A stretch of 64,000 nt of DNA from Zingiber officinale. Its lineage: Eukaryota > Streptophyta > Magnoliopsida > Zingiberales > Zingiberaceae. Under the pieces are notes generated by a model. The model saw only the letters and a list, made by a program, of their open reading frames with translations. It had not been told where the DNA came from and made no database searches. The stretch covers positions 28,269,593-28,333,592 of the forward strand of contig NC_055986.1 of assembly GCF_018446385.1 (NCBI RefSeq). The letters are read 5' to 3'. This document shows, in pieces, positions 23,299-36,840 of this stretch; position 1 is the first letter of the stretch; each line of letters starts with the position of its first letter. The position numbers and the translations under genes were made by a program.

Positions 23299-26200
23299 AT
23301 CTCCCACTTATACTAAAAGACTAAGCTGTCATATCTACTGCCATACATCTTATTTCCAACCCTTCAACATGCCCATCAAAAGCTCTTGCCTTAAGGACCT
23401 TAGTGAAAGGATCTATATGTCATCATCTGATGCATTCTAGGCAGCAACAACTTCTCCTCGTTTATACGATTTCTCGTATTGGGTGGTACTTGCGCTCTAT
23501 TGTGTTTACTTGCCTTTATAGACTTATGGTTTCTTCGAGTTTACCAATATTATTACAATAAATTGTAATAATCTTTGGACAAACCAGAAATCATATCTAA
23601 GTCTATCTTGAGGTTATTGAGTCATTCAGCTTTTATGGCTACCTCAGAGGCTTGCCATATACTAAACTTCTATGGTGGAGTCCAGAAAAACACCTATGCT
23701 TATCACTCTTCCATAGTTATGACTTTACCTCCTAAAGTAAACACAAAACCCCGAGGTTGACTTATTATTGTCCCTATCCGATTGGAAGTCAAAATCCATG
23801 CAACCCACAAGGACCAAATTAACTGCCTTGTAAGCTAGCATATAATCTCTAGTGCATCTAAGGTACTTCAATATATGCTTTACTACAGTCCACTGTCCTT
23901 GTCCAGAGTTACTTTGATATCTGCCAACTATGCCCTTGGCAAAACAGATTTCTTATCTCGTGCATAGCATTCATTAGGCTTCCGACAGCCGAAGCATAAA
24001 GAACTGCCTTTATTTCCTTTATCTCCTTTAATGTCTACAGAGACATATCTTTAGATAAAGTTACTCCATCCTGAAAAGGTAAGAAACCTTTCTTGGAGTT
24101 TTGCATGCTTTAAAACGAGCAAGGATTTTTCCGATGTATGAAGCTTGGGATAAGTAAAATATTCTTTTTATTGCGATCCCTTATTACTTTGATCTCAAGA
24201 ATATATACATTCTCCCAAGTCCTTTATATCTAATTGTTTGGACAACCATACCCTTACTTCTGACAACATTTTGATATTGTTTCCAACTACAAAAAATGTT
24301 ATCTACGTATAGTACAAGAAATACCACCACGCTTCCATCACACCTTTTGTGTACACAAGACTTATCCGGCTACTAAATAAATCCATAGGTCTGAATTACT
24401 TTGATAAACCGGATGTTCCAAGACCTTGAAGCTTTGCCTCAGTCCATAGACTGATTGAGCTTTACACAAGATGCTCTTAGCCCTTTGCAATGAACCCTTC
24501 TGGTTGCTTTATATGGATGCTTTCTTCAAGACTTCCATTAAGGAATGTTGTCTTGACATCCACTTGCCAAATAGATAAAAGAATCCGGATAGACTTAAGC
24601 ATGGCTACCAGTGAAAAAAGTTTCCTTTTTCATCAAGCCTTGCTTTGAAGGTTTCTACCTTCCTGTCTATCCCTCTTTTCCTATTATAGACCTTTTACAC
24701 CCAAAGGCTTTTACACCACTTGGTGGTTCTACAAGCTTCCAGATTTTATTAGAATACATATATTCTAATTCTATTATTCATTACTCTTTGCCAAGATGCT
24801 GCATATTTATCTTGGAGTGCTTCGTCATATGTCCGGAGATCAGGTTTATGTCCTTCAGGATCGAGTCCAAAAACTCTCCCAAAACATGAACCTATTTAGG
24901 TTGCCTAACAACCCTCCCACTATGACAAGACACTTTATGCAATTGTGTATCATTTGTGATACGTGTTGCATTTTCTTGTGGTATCTCATCTTGTACAGTT
25001 GGTACTAGGTTAGACATGTCCTTTATTATTTCCTTAAGAACAAATTTACTTATGAGCACGTGGTTCATTATATAGTCCTTTTCTAAAAATCAGTCATTGA
25101 TGCTAACAATGACCTTCTGATTTTTAAGACTATAAACCTACTTTTGTTTATCTAGGATAACTTACAAACAAGTGAACTCCTATCCAACTTATCATTGTCT
25201 CTCTTTAACATATGTGCTGGATTACCCGAATCCGAATATGCTTCAAAATAGGTTTTCACCTATTCAGCAATTCTATATGAGTAGAGAGTTCTAACTTGGA
25301 AGGTACTATGTTCACTTTCGTTTTCAGAGTTTATCCTTAAAATAAATTTGGTAATTTTTTGAATAACTCATCATCTATCTAATTATTCCATAAGAGTCCT
25401 TTACCTTCTTTCTACTACACCATTCTGTTGGGGTGTACCAGATGCAGTTAGTTGGGATTGAAATCCAACTTCTGATAAGTGACTCCTAAAATCTCTCAAA
25501 AGGTACTTGCCACTACGATCTTCCATAGTGACTTTTTACTTTAACATTTCTCCGCATCAACCTTGTACTCTTTGAACTAATCAAAGTACTTAGTCTTGCG
25601 GTACATTAAGTAAATTTATTTGTATCTTGAATAGTTATCTATTAAATAGACAAAATATTCAATACTACCTCTTGTCTGGATAGTCATAGGATCACACAAA
25701 TCAGAATAAACCGTTTTCAACATATCTTTGACTCTATACCCCTTGGACTTAAAAGCTTCTTGGTTATTTTCCTTCCAAGTAAGACTCGTAGGTTGGAAAG
25801 ATTTCCACTACCAATGAACCCAAAAGTTCATCAGCTACCAATGAAACCTACTCAAGTATAACCTAGCTTTAGATGCCAAAGATATAATTGGTTCATTTCC
25901 GAAGGTTGCTTTCTCTTAAATTAGAAGATGTGTTACTTATTTCCATTTGTTGCATCGTGGGAGTTTATTGGATTATAAATTGTCAACCATCATACCAGAA
26001 TAGATAACTTCCCTATTTTTCTTGATAACAACTTTGTTATCAAAATAGACACAATATCTATAATAGTTTAGAAACTGAAATCAGGTTCTTTCTAAACTTG
26101 GTACGTAAAGACAATTACTTAAAATCCATATTTTATTCTTATCAAAGGATAAACATCTCCCACTGCAACAGTTACCACTTTTACAGTAGTGCCCATGTGG

Positions 26201-27816
26201 ACGGTGATTTACCTTTCATTTAGTTGTGGGGTTTTTCCTGGAACCCTGCAATGAATTGCAGACATGATTAATGGCATCTTGTATCTACACTCCAGGTTCT
26301 GGTAGATAACACCACTAGACATGTTTCAACTAATGAATTAAATACACCTAAATTGTTCTTAGTTCTAAGAAGACAGTCTACCTTAATGTCCAAGTCTTAT
26401 TTCCAATCATTACAATTGGGACTACTAAGTCTTTTTCTATAGTATGACTACTAGGGATTGACAAATATCCTAAGAATCACAAAAATATTTGGTCAAGATC
26501 AACTCCTTAAAATCTCCATGAATTTTGTGTATACAAAATCAAAGAGAGGAGATTTTATTCATTAATTTTATTATCTCGTCAACTTTACTTTATGACGAAT
26601 AAAATTAATAGTTGATCTGTCTTTGATCAAATATTTGGTCAAAACTCTTTGAATTTAAAATAACATTGATTCCTCAAACAATATTATTTAAATTCACCAA
26701 CAACTCAAACACCGTGAATTTTGCATGCCACGTTAGTGTGGATGTATACAAATTCATCATTTGTAAGAGAAGAGTTTTACCCATTGACTATCTTTTAAAT
26801 ATAACTTTTGACAAATAAAATTACCTCAAACACCATGAATCTTGTATGCCACGTTAGTGTGGACGTATACAAATTCAAACATTTGTAAGAGGGGTTTATT
26901 AATTTTATTATATTGCCAATCTAGTTTTATGACAAATCAATAGTTGGTTTCCCTTTGGTCACACAAGTGATAGTAGTGACTCCGTTGGGGAGGATACTAT
27001 TAAATGTGTCTAAGTGTATACCATTACTTGACACTAAGTCCATTAATAAGATTATGCCCCTTCCGTTGGGGAAGATCACACGCTCTTAATTAACTTCCTA
27101 TAGTCATCCAAAATGAAAGTTCATTTCTAGTGATCCACAAACAAGCTCATCCGTTATGGAGGAAGGCACTCAGAGCCAACGTGCAAGCTTGTTTGCATCA
27201 CTTACAAACCAGTAATGGAGACCATGGGATTTACTTAAAAATCCCTCTCCCACTTAGTTATTTATAAATGAGGAATTTTAACTATGCTAGCCTACTAAAT
27301 ATGTAAACCAACATGCACACACAACACAATATAAAAGCAATAAATAGAAAATCTAATTTTCAACTATTATGGCTTTTATCTCTAGTTGTCCTCCGTGTGT
27401 TGTCATCCCAAGCTGCTGCCATATTTGGCCACCGCCACCAGATCCATCTTGCTCCTAGTTCCACTGCGCCTCTGGTCCTTAGAAGGTTCCACGCTTTGCA
27501 AGATTCGATCCATGACATAAATAGAATTTTACATTTTGATCCTATATTCCATAAAAGGAATGTACATGTATCTAGATCAAAATAAAATCCTAATAAAACT
27601 AAATCTGTATTTTAATACAATCATGCACACACAAATAAATGCCCTTGACATGTCCAAGGGTCCAATCACACACATAATAACTAAAAGCCATAATAGTTGG
27701 ATCCTGCATCCATAAAGTTAGCACATCCTACTATTAACCTGTCTAAATTATGTATGACATGTGCATAATTAAACTAATACCAAATACAGAGGCAAAACCC
27801 TAGCTCTGATACCAAT
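23299..27816 (-). pseudogene. pol: Decayed copia gag-pol of the inner element
   Basis: Minus-strand remnants in order: gag and protease region unrecognisable in 25000-27800; RT around 24540-24600 with a WQVDVKTTFLNG stretch; catalytic box at 24298-24309 reading YVDN instead of YVDD (Asp to Asn); RNase H around 23600-23960 (GQGQWTVVKHILKYL-like and SDRD fragments in shifting frames). No frame exceeds about 90 codons. Bases 23299-23312 are the PPT and 27803-27814 the PBS. It cannot encode working enzymes. Confidence 0.85.
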
Positions 27817-30492
27817 TGTTGGTTGCTACTTAGAGGTTCCACTGTACAAAAATTTTGTACAAAGGTCTGAACCTTTTCCTAGCTACCATGTGTTCTTTTA
27901 AATTAAATTTTGGATCGCCTGCGGAACTTAACACGTTTGATCCAAAACTTAATCTATTTGTTCTTTTAGGTTTTGACTTGGATCTCCTGCGGAACTTAAC
28001 ACGTTCGACCCAAATCACCTTAAGTTATTAATTCCATTAAATATTAATTTCCATAATTGGTTCCCAGTACTGACGTGGCGAGGCACATGGCCTTCTTGGA
28101 TATGGGAGCAACCACCACCGACTAGACAAAACCTTTTATAGAAATCTAATATTTAATTTCCTAAAATAACTTTAGGTTAACCGAAAAGAACAATCAAATC
28201 ACAAGGAAAAATAAAACAAAAGAACACAACTTCGAAAAATATATTCGAAATACTAGAATCGTAAGCCTCTTGTATTTGGTATTATTTCCATAAATAACTA
28301 GCATGATGCGGAAAGAAAAATTACTAGTTATACCTTTTAGAAAGACCTCTTGATCTTCTACCGTATTCCTCTTCTAACCTCGGACGTTGTGTGGGCAACG
28401 ATCTTCCGAGATGAGAATCCACCAAAGCACCTTCTTCTACTTTCTTCAAGTTTCGGCCAAGCACAAAGCTTCCAAAAGATGAAGATCTTTTTCCACCAAC
28501 CAAGCTCCAAGGGATACAAGCTTTCTCTCCTTCTTCTTCTTCTTCTCCAAGTAGTATCCGGCCACCACAAGAGCTCCAAGCAAATAGAGAAGGTTCGGCC
28601 ACCACCAAGAGGAAGAGAGGAAGAGAGGTTGGCCGGCCACAACACCAAGGAAAAGAGGGAGAGAAATAATAGAGGTTATTCACCTGAAGCCTTCTCTACC
28701 CCCTCTTTTATAATCCTTGGTCTTGGCAAATAAGGAAAATTAATAAAACCTTCCTTAATTCTTTTGCCATGAAAAAGAAAAATTAATTAAAAATTAATTT
28801 CCTTTTTCCAACTTATTTGGCCGGCCACCTACAATCCACAAATCAAGGAAAGTTTTAATTAAAACAAAAATTAAAACTTCCTAATTTGTTTTTAGAAATT
28901 TATAAAAATTTCTCTAATAATTTTATCCCTTCATGATTGGTTAATAAAAAGGAAATTTAATAAATTAAAATCTTTCTTTTAAACATGTGGATAAAAAGAA
29001 AATTATCTCTAAAAATTAAAATCTCTTTTAATCTACAAATAAGGAAAGATATCAAATCTTTTCTCAATCTTTTGTAGAAACTAATAAAAGAGAATTATTA
29101 ATTTTTAAACTTTCTTTTAAATCATGAACATGGTTAAAAAGGAAAGTTTTCTTAAAATTTAAAATCCTCCTTTAATCAATAAATAAGGAAAGATTTCAAA
29201 TTTTAAACTCTCTTTTAAACATGTAGATGATTTACAAATAAGGAAAGTTTTTACCAAAAATTAAAACCATCCTTTTAATCTACAAATAAGGAAAGAGATT
29301 AATCTCTTCTCTTAATCTTTTGTAGAAAGTTATAAAAGGAAATTTTTAATTTTTAAACTCTCTTTTAAAATCATGATATCCACATAAGAAATAATTTTAA
29401 TAAAAATCCCTTTAATATTCTAGTGGCCGACCACCTAAGCTTGGGACCCAAGCTTTGGCCGGCCACCTACATGACTCATCCACTTGGTCTTGGCCGGCCC
29501 TAGTTTGGGTTCCAAGCTAGCTTGGCCGGCCCCATTGGATGGGTAAGAAAGTGGGTATACGGTGGGTATAAATCTCTATATACTAGAGGCTACGATAGGG
29601 ACCGAGAGGAGGAATTGGTTTTGGTCTCCCGATGAAATTAAGCATCCCGTGTTCGCCCCGAACACACAACTAAATTTCATCAATAATAATTCATTCCACT
29701 AAAGAACTATTATTGAACTACCGCACCAATCCCAAATTACATTTTGGGCTCCTTCTTATTATGAGCGTGTTAGTCTCCCTGTGTTTAAGATATCGAATGT
29801 CCACTAATTAAGTGAGTTACTGACAACTCATTTAATTAATATCTAAGTCTAAGAGTAGTACCACTCAACCTTATTATCATGTCGGACTAAGTCCACCTGC
29901 AGGGTTTAACATGACAATCCTTATGAGCTCCTCTTGAGGACATTATCAACCTAGTATCTCTAGGACACAGTTTCCTTCTATAATCAACAACACACACTAT
30001 AAGTGATACCATTTCCCAACTTATCGGGTTTATTGATTTATCGAACTAAATCTCACCCATTGATAAATTAAAGAAATAAATATCAAATATATGTGCTTGT
30101 TATTATATTAGGATTAAGAGCACACACTTCCATAATAACTGAGGTCTTTGTTTCTTTATAAAGTCAGTATAAAAGAAACGACCTCTAATGGTCCTACTCA
30201 ATACACTCTAAGTGTACTAGTGTAATTATATAGTTAAGATAAACTAATACCTAATTACACTACGACCTTCCAATGGTTTGTTCCTTTCCATTATGGTCGT
30301 GAGCTACTATTTATAATTTATAAGGTACTGATAACATGATCCTCTGTGTGTGACACCACACACCATGTTATCTACAATATAAATTAATTAAACAACTTCA
30401 TTTATCATAAATGTAGACATTTGACCAATGTGATTCTTATTTCTAGATAAATGTTTGTACCAAAAGCTAGGCTTTTAGTATACACTCTAACA
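27817..30492 (-). mobile_element. 5' LTR of the inner copia element (2,676 bp)
   Basis: Near-identical to 20613-23298. It begins (plus strand) right after the PBS complement GCTCTGATACCA plus two bases, and ends CTCTAACA followed by AGTAG. The shared block is at 28059-28136 and a TATA-like box near 28715 (minus). Confidence 0.93.
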
Positions 30493-30639
30493 AGTAGCTG
30501 ATGACTCAGGTTGGTCAATTTGAGTATTTAGTACTAACTGGGTTTTTACCGGTTAGTTAACCTAAATCGATTCATGTATGTTGTTTTATAGTTGGTTGAA
30601 GTGTATTTATGATTTTAGATTAAATAATTTTTAAGATAA

Positions 30640-31985
30640 TTAAGTTTAAAAAAAATTTATAAATAAGTTTTTTTAATAAGTTTTAAAATAATTTTTAATA
30701 AATTTAAAATAGTTTTTTTTTAATTTTAATAAGTTTAAAATAATTTTTATTAGGTTTAAAATAATTTTTAATAAGTTTAAAAATATTTTTTATTAAGTTT
30801 AAAATAATTTTTATTAAGTTTAAAATAATTTTTATTAGGTTTAAAATAATTTTTATTAAGTTTAAAATAATTTTAATAATTTTTATTAAGTTTAAAATAA
30901 TTTTTATTACGTTTAAAATAATTTTTAATAAGTTTAAAACAATTTTTATTTAGTTTAAAATAATTTTTATTAAGTTTAAAATAATTTTTATTAGGTTTAA
31001 AATAATTTTTAATAAGTTTAAAATAATTTTAATTAAGTTTTTAGAATTTTAAAATAGTTTTAAGTAATTTTAATTAAGTTTTTAGAATTTATAATAGTTT
31101 TAAGTAATTTTAATTAAGCTTTTAGAATTTTAAAATAGTTTTAAGTAATTTTAATTAAAAATTTAAAATAATTTTAAAGTAGTTTTAAATAATTAAGTTT
31201 TTAAAATAATTTTAAAATAGTTTAAAATAATTTTAATTAAGTTTTAATTAATTTTAAAATAGTTTTAATTAATTTTAAAATAGTTTTAAATAATTTTATT
31301 TAAGTTTTAATTAATTTTAAAATAGTTTTAATTAATTATAAAATAGTTTTAAATAATTTTAATTAAGTTTTAATTAATTTTAAATAATTTTAAATAATTT
31401 TAATTAAGTTTTAATTAATTTTAAAATAGTTTTAAATAATTTTAATTAAGTTTTAATTAATTTTAATATAATTTTTAATTAAATTTAAATAGTTTTAAAT
31501 AATTTTTAATTAATTTTAAAATAGTTTTAAATAAGTTTTAATTAATTTAAAAATAGTTTTAAAGAATTTTTAATTAATTTTAAAATAGTTTTAAATAATT
31601 TTAATTAATTTTAAAATAGTTTTAAATAAGTTTTAATTAATTTTAAAATAGTTTTAAATAATTTTTAATTAATTTTAAAATAGTTTTAAATAATTTTAAT
31701 TAATTTTAAAATAGTTTTAATTAATTTTAAAATAGTTTTAAATAATTTTAATTAAGTTTTAATTAATTTTAAAATAGTTTTAAATAAGTTTTAACTAATT
31801 TTAAAATAGTTTTAAATAAGTTTTAATTAATTTTAAAATAGTTTTAAATAATTTTAATTAAGTTTTAATTAATATTAAAATAGTTTTAAATAATTTTTAA
31901 TTAATTTTAAAATAGTTTTAAATAAGTTTTAAATTGAATTAATTAAGTTCGAATTAGATTTGAATTAGATTTCAATTAATTTTGA
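30640..31985 (-). repeat. AT-rich minisatellite after gag in the outer element
   Basis: About 1.35 kb of A/T with a little G. The left part (30640-31000) is built of about 21-bp units (TTTAAAATAATTTTTATTAAG). The right part (31000-31985) uses longer units mixing TTTTAAAATAG, TTTTAAATAA and TTTTAATTAAG. Stops occur in all frames on the minus strand. It lies between the post-gag block and the 3' region, the same slot as 662-1445, but the unit sequence differs. Confidence 0.88.
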
Positions 31986-32397
31986 ATTTATTGAAAGAGG
32001 TTATTGAACTCATGTTAGATTCAAACTTAGCTTTGGCTTAATCAAGTAGGCGTCCTAAGGATAAGTTTTCAGTTCAGTGGCGAGGCATACGACCTACTTT
32101 AATATCATTAGACCACTTGCTGAAGGCTTTCCAAACTGTTCCCGCTCAAAAAACTTAATACTAAATTTTGATCTAACTAGCCCATGTTTGACTGGGGTAG
32201 CTTCGGTCAGATCCACTAAGTCTAGTGCACCAGGTAGAATTCCATATTTAGCCTAGACATGCCTTCGACAAAGTTTCCTTGATGTACTATCATCCCAATC
32301 CATTCCGGTGCTATGTTGTAGGGTTTGGTAAACCTTTTTCATCTAACCGTTCTAAGCAAAAAAATAATCCTAAGCCTAAATATTGAGTTTGGTTTAA

Positions 32398-34081
32398 TCA
32401 AGTTGGTTGGATTGTTTTTCTATTTGCTCCCCCTGAGTCATAGCTTAGATAAGGTCTATCTAAGTAATGGATTTGACTCTTAGGGACCAAGTAGTGGTTT
32501 GGTTTAATTTTTTTGGTTAAAAATTTTGTTTGAACCCATGCTTGGACTTGACTTCTAGTATTTTGACTGATTAAGGATAAGTATGGTTTGTTTGTTTGTT
32601 TGGGTTTGTAACCAAGTCCAGATTTGTTGTACACAGCTCGTTGTGATCCAAGTACCATATTTAGACACTTGGATCCCATTTCGAACCTTTCCAACGTTTT
32701 CTTGAGTCGCTCGACTTGACCTTTCAAGTCGGAATTTTCTTCCTCAAGTTTTTCAACTTGAGTTGAAGTTCCGAGTTGAACTCGGTTAGTCGAGTCACTC
32801 AAGTTAACTTGTTGCTTAAGGTGGTCTATTTCCTTAAGTAACAAGTTATTTTGTTTTTCAGATTTCGACAATTTTTTAAACAAACATTTAACTACTTTAA
32901 GCAAGTTAGACTTTGAATAAATCATTACCATATTTGGATCTTCCGATCCGGGGCTTCTATCGGACTCGATGTCGATCTCAGATTCGTACTCTTCGTCGGA
33001 CTCGGACCCGGACCCGGAATCTTCGTTTCTTGCCATAAATGCAAGGTGGCTCGAGTGCTTCGCTTGCTTCGCGTTAGATTCGTCGGAAGAAGTTTCGTCC
33101 CATGACGCTTGAAGAGCCTTCTTTCATCTTGATGATTTGGGTCCTTCTTCTTTCCGATTTGGACATTCATTTTTAAAATGGCCCTTCTTGTTGTAGCCAT
33201 AACAAATTACTTCTGATTTGTTTTAGATCTGATTTGGTGAGGTCTTTTTGGTGCTTCTACTAACCTTCTTTTTAGTCAACAACCTTCGGACCATGTTGAC
33301 TAATTCTTCTTCGTTTGTTGAGTCCGAGTCTGGTTCACTTTCTGACTCGATCTTTTTTTTTATTTTGTTTCCTTGCTTGATCCTGCATACAAAGCTACAC
33401 CTTTCTCGACATGGCTTGTGTTAGACTGTTTGTGTAATTCCAATTCATAAAATAACTCGTCTAACTTAAGAATTGAAAGATCCTTGGAAACTTTGTACGC
33501 ATCTACAATTGATGCCCACAAAGCATTCCTCGGAAAAGCGTTCAGAGCATACCTTATTGTGTCACGGTTTTCAAGACTATGCCCGATCAGGTGGAGGTCG
33601 TTTAAGATGTCCTTCAGTCGAGCGTGTAGTTGTGAGGTCGTCTCTCCGGGAAACATTTTTATATTCAATAAATTATTTAAAAGTAAATCTCGTTTGTTTA
33701 CCTTTGAGTCGTCAGTTCCTTCGTGTAGCTTGACTAGCGAGTCCCACAATTCTTTAGCGTCGTCGTAGGGACTGATTCAGTTCAACTCCTCCATAGTAAG
33801 CCCGCATTGAATGGTGTTGATCGCCTTGTAGTTCAATTGTGCCTTATTGATCATTTGGGAGTCCATTCTTCTGGTTCTAGTGTTATTTCGTCCTTTGTTG
33901 GGGGAGTATATCCTTTCAAAACAGTGAACCAGAGCTCGATATCGGACTTCAAGTAACACTCCATCCTATTCTTCCAATAACTAAAATTTTCTCCTTTGAA
34001 TAGTGGAGGTCGGACAGTACTATATCCTTCTTGATACGAGTTCGTTATTCTTGCAAGACAAAAATAAAAAAATATTTCCAA
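32398..34081 (-). pseudogene. gag: Copia gag of the outer element, frameshifted
   Basis: Minus-strand pieces: N-terminal region 34081-33851 (PPLFKGENFSYWKNRM), capsid-like UBN2-type domain 33749-33360 (LHARLKDILNDLHLIG, YALNAFPRN), zinc knuckle at about 33163-33204, and C-terminal coiled-coil region 33036-32398 with acidic SESDEE stretch and a Leu/Glu/Lys heptad part. Frames shift between the pieces (near 33870 and 33300). In the CCHC knuckle the second Cys is Tyr (CYGYNKKGHFKNEC), which should disrupt zinc binding. It stops before the post-gag spacer; no pol follows. Upstream is the PBS at 34203-34216. Confidence 0.85.
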
Positions 34082-34202
34082 GACTTTCGTCTTGGGATTA
34101 GTAGTACCTAAAGAAAAAATAATAAAAATATTCTAAAGGAAAAGAAAAGAAATTTTTTAAAAAGATGCTTTGAAAATCGGTTAAGAAATTTCAGAGCTAA
34201 CC

Positions 34203-34216
34203 GGGCTCTGATACCA
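34203..34216 (-). other. Primer-binding site of the outer element
   Basis: The minus strand reads TGGTATCAGAGCCC, the usual complement of the initiator tRNA-Met 3' end, two bases inside the 5' LTR. Equivalent sites are at 27803-27814 and 58159-58171. Confidence 0.88.
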
Positions 34217-34218
34217 AT

Positions 34219-35638
34219 TGATAGATCGTTTGGAGCGATAGAGGGGGGGTGAATATCGCGCTTTTTAAAACTATTCTTTTCTTTCAAATCAAAGTCGTGC
34301 AACGGAAATAAAAAGGAGACAAAGTATTTTACTTCGTTCGGAGTCTAGCTCGACTCCTACTCGAAGGCCCGCAGTCCTTGACCGCACCGATGGGCAAAGC
34401 ACTAAAATCCTTCTTTCCGAAATCCTCGGAAAGAAGCGAATCGTACAGATACAAGAATGTTAAGATAGTAACACACCTACTATCTTATGTAAATTAAGTG
34501 CAATATAAAATAAGTATACCGACAATAAGATTTGAAAGACGAAGCTTGGTCGGCACGAATGAAGTTGCTTGCTGAAATCGTAGGTGTGAGCAGCTTGTAG
34601 AAGAGCACCCGAATTGATTAGAAAATTATTATCCTGCCTCTGACTTCGAGCCTCAATTTATAAGAGTACTGGAGGTTCGGTCGACCGATCCCTCTTTTCG
34701 GTCGACCGAACCAGCTCCATTCCTTCCTCGCTGAAGATTGCAGTTGGCTCGATCTGTCGCAGTAAATGCTCATGAATGGTTCGGTCGACCGAACAGTCTA
34801 TTTCCCTGTTCGTCGAAATCTGCCGAGATCCTCATTAATGCTGCAATTAATTTTGATTGGATCGGTCGACCGGTCATCCAGTTCGGTCGACCGATCAGCC
34901 TTTTCCCTTTTCTGCTGATCGATGTTTGTTAACTTGGTCTGTGCTGAGTCACCAGGGATCGGTCGACCGATCTTACTGTTCGGTCGACCGATCAAGCTTT
35001 GATCGGACTTTGACTTTGATCTGATCTGAGTTGTTTGCTTTCTGATTTTGTCTGTTATGCTTTGTTCGGTCGACTGAACCGCTAGTTCGGTCAACCGATC
35101 CAGTCTGACCTGCAGCACAGTGTTAGAACAAAAACTTCCTGCAACATAGATGTTAGCACACAGCATAATAATGAATGAGTAATAAAAGAACAGTAGAACT
35201 ATACTTGATCTCAACTTGGAAACCTTCCCGGTTTCTTCAGTTGGATCAGCGACCTAGGGTTGTTCCCTTCTAGAACTTGACCTCACAGTCGCTCCTCCAG
35301 TTTCTTTGCCTCAATCCACCTACCAAACTTTGATCCTCCAGATCTAGTTTAGACTTTTAACTCAGCCTTGATCGGCTCCCCAGGACTTTTCCTTCGATCT
35401 TCGGCCCTCCAGACCTCTCGATCATACCACCAAGCATTGGGTCCCCTTGACCTGCTTGGATTTGCACCTGGGTTCCACGATCTGCTAAGATTTCTCTTGC
35501 CTAGCCTCCAACTAGGTCTTTCTTGGTTGAGTAAATATCCTGCACACTCAATCAACTTGTTAGATCATAACAATACTTAACTTGAACCTTTGACAACATC
35601 AAAACTCAGGTTTGATTCTGGTGCGGCTTGCACCAATA
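34219..35638 (-). mobile_element. 5' LTR of the outer gag-only element (1,420 bp)
   Basis: The plus strand reads TGATAGATCGTTTGG...CACCAATA, next to TTACC (35639-35643). CGGTCGACCG palindromes cluster at 34680-35100 and a TATA-like CTTATAAATTGAGG (minus) lies near 34660. The terminal CA is TA here. Confidence 0.9.
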
Positions 35639-36840
35639 TTACCAGCCGACCGAAGGTCTAGCGAGCACCCATGTGTTCATATACGCTCATCCTGGCAAAG
35701 CCCACCCGAGCGTAAAGACATTTAGCCTTATATATGATTCTCAACATGTTACCGGTCGAGCGAGCACCCACGTGCTCATATATGGTCGGCCGGAAAAAAG
35801 CCCGGTTGAACATAAATGCATTTAGCCTTATATATGATTCTCAACATGTTACCAGCCGACTGAAGGCTGAGCGAGCACCCATGTGCTCATATATGCTCGG
35901 ACGGGCAAAGTCCGCCCGAGCGTAAATGCGTTTAGAGCTATATATGATTCTCAACATGTTACCGGCCGACCGAACATCGAGCGAGCACCCATGTGGTCAT
36001 ATATGCTTGGCCGGGCAAAGCCCGCCCGAGCGTAAAAGAATTTAGCCTTATATATGATTCTCAACATGTTACCGGCCGGCCAAACGTCGAGCGAGCACCC
36101 ATGTGCTCATATACGCTCGGACGGGCAAAGTCCACCCGAGCATAAAGGTATTTAGCCTTATATATGATTCTCAACATGTTACCGGCCGGCCAAACGTCGA
36201 GCGAGCACCCATGTGCTCATATACGCTCGGACGGGCAAAGTCCACCCGAGCATAAAGGTATTTAGCCTTATATATGATTCTCAACATGTTACCGGTCGAC
36301 TGAAGGCCGAGCGAGCACCCACGTGCTCATATATGCTTGGCCGGACAAAGCTCGCCCGAGCGTAAAATTATTTAGCCTTATATATGATTCTCAACATGTT
36401 ACCGGCTGACCGAAGGCCGAGTGAGCACCTATGTGCTCATATACGCTCGGACGGGCAAAGCCCGCCGGAGCGTAAAGGCATTTAGCCTTATATATGATTT
36501 TCAACATGTTACCGGCCGATCGGAGGCCGAGCGAGTACCAACGTGCTCATATATGCTCGACCGAGTAAAGCCCGCCGGAGCGTAAAGACATTTAGCCTTA
36601 TATATGATTCTCAACATGTTACCGGTCGACCGAAAGCCTAGAGAGCACCCAAGTGCTCATATACGCTCGGACGGGCAAAGGTCGCCCGAGCGTAAAAGTA
36701 TTTAGCATCATATATGATTCTCAACATGTTATCGGCCGACCGAAGGCCAACCAAGCACCCATGTTTCATATATGTTCGGCCGGGGAAAGCTCGCCCGATC
36801 GTAAAAGTACTTACTTTATAGCAGCTTATAGTATATTACC
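35639..36840. repeat. 110-bp satellite array, copy 1, right part
   Basis: It continues the array interrupted at 18538, with about eleven units. Two neighbours (starting 36071 and 36181) are identical over 110 bp, showing recent local homogenisation. It ends with a divergent tail (GTACTTACTTTATAGCAG) also seen at 41448-41470, then joins directly to LTR sequence at 36841. Confidence 0.92.

Larger units (their letters stand above)
20613..30492 (-). mobile_element. Complete copia element with 2.7-kb LTRs and dead pol, TSD AGTAG
   Basis: LTRs lie at 20613-23298 and 27817-30492; AGTAG flanks at 20608-20612 and 30493-30497. PBS is at 27803-27814 (minus strand TGGTATCAGAGC, initiator tRNA-Met type) and the PPT at 23299-23312. 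The 4.5-kb internal region has recognisable RT and RNase H remnants but many stops. By eye the LTRs differ at only about twenty positions, mostly transitions plus a 9-bp insertion at the left end, so the insertion is young while its coding region is long dead. It sits in the 3' UTR of the gag-only element. Confidence 0.95.
18539..35638 (-). mobile_element. Gag-only SIRE-like copia element (outer), TSD TTACC
   Basis: LTRs lie at 18539-19957 and 34219-35638, with TTACC at 18534-18538 and 35639-35643. Minus-strand order: 5' LTR, PBS (34203-34216), gag (34081-32398), conserved post-gag block (32060-32310), AT-rich array (31985-30640), [inserted copia element 20613-30492], AT-rich 3' UTR, PPT (19958-19973), 3' LTR. 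Without the insertion the internal part is about 4.4 kb and contains no protease, integrase, RT or RNase H, so it depended on enzymes from elsewhere. The right LTR ends CCAATA instead of CCAACA, a single change at the terminus. Confidence 0.92.
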
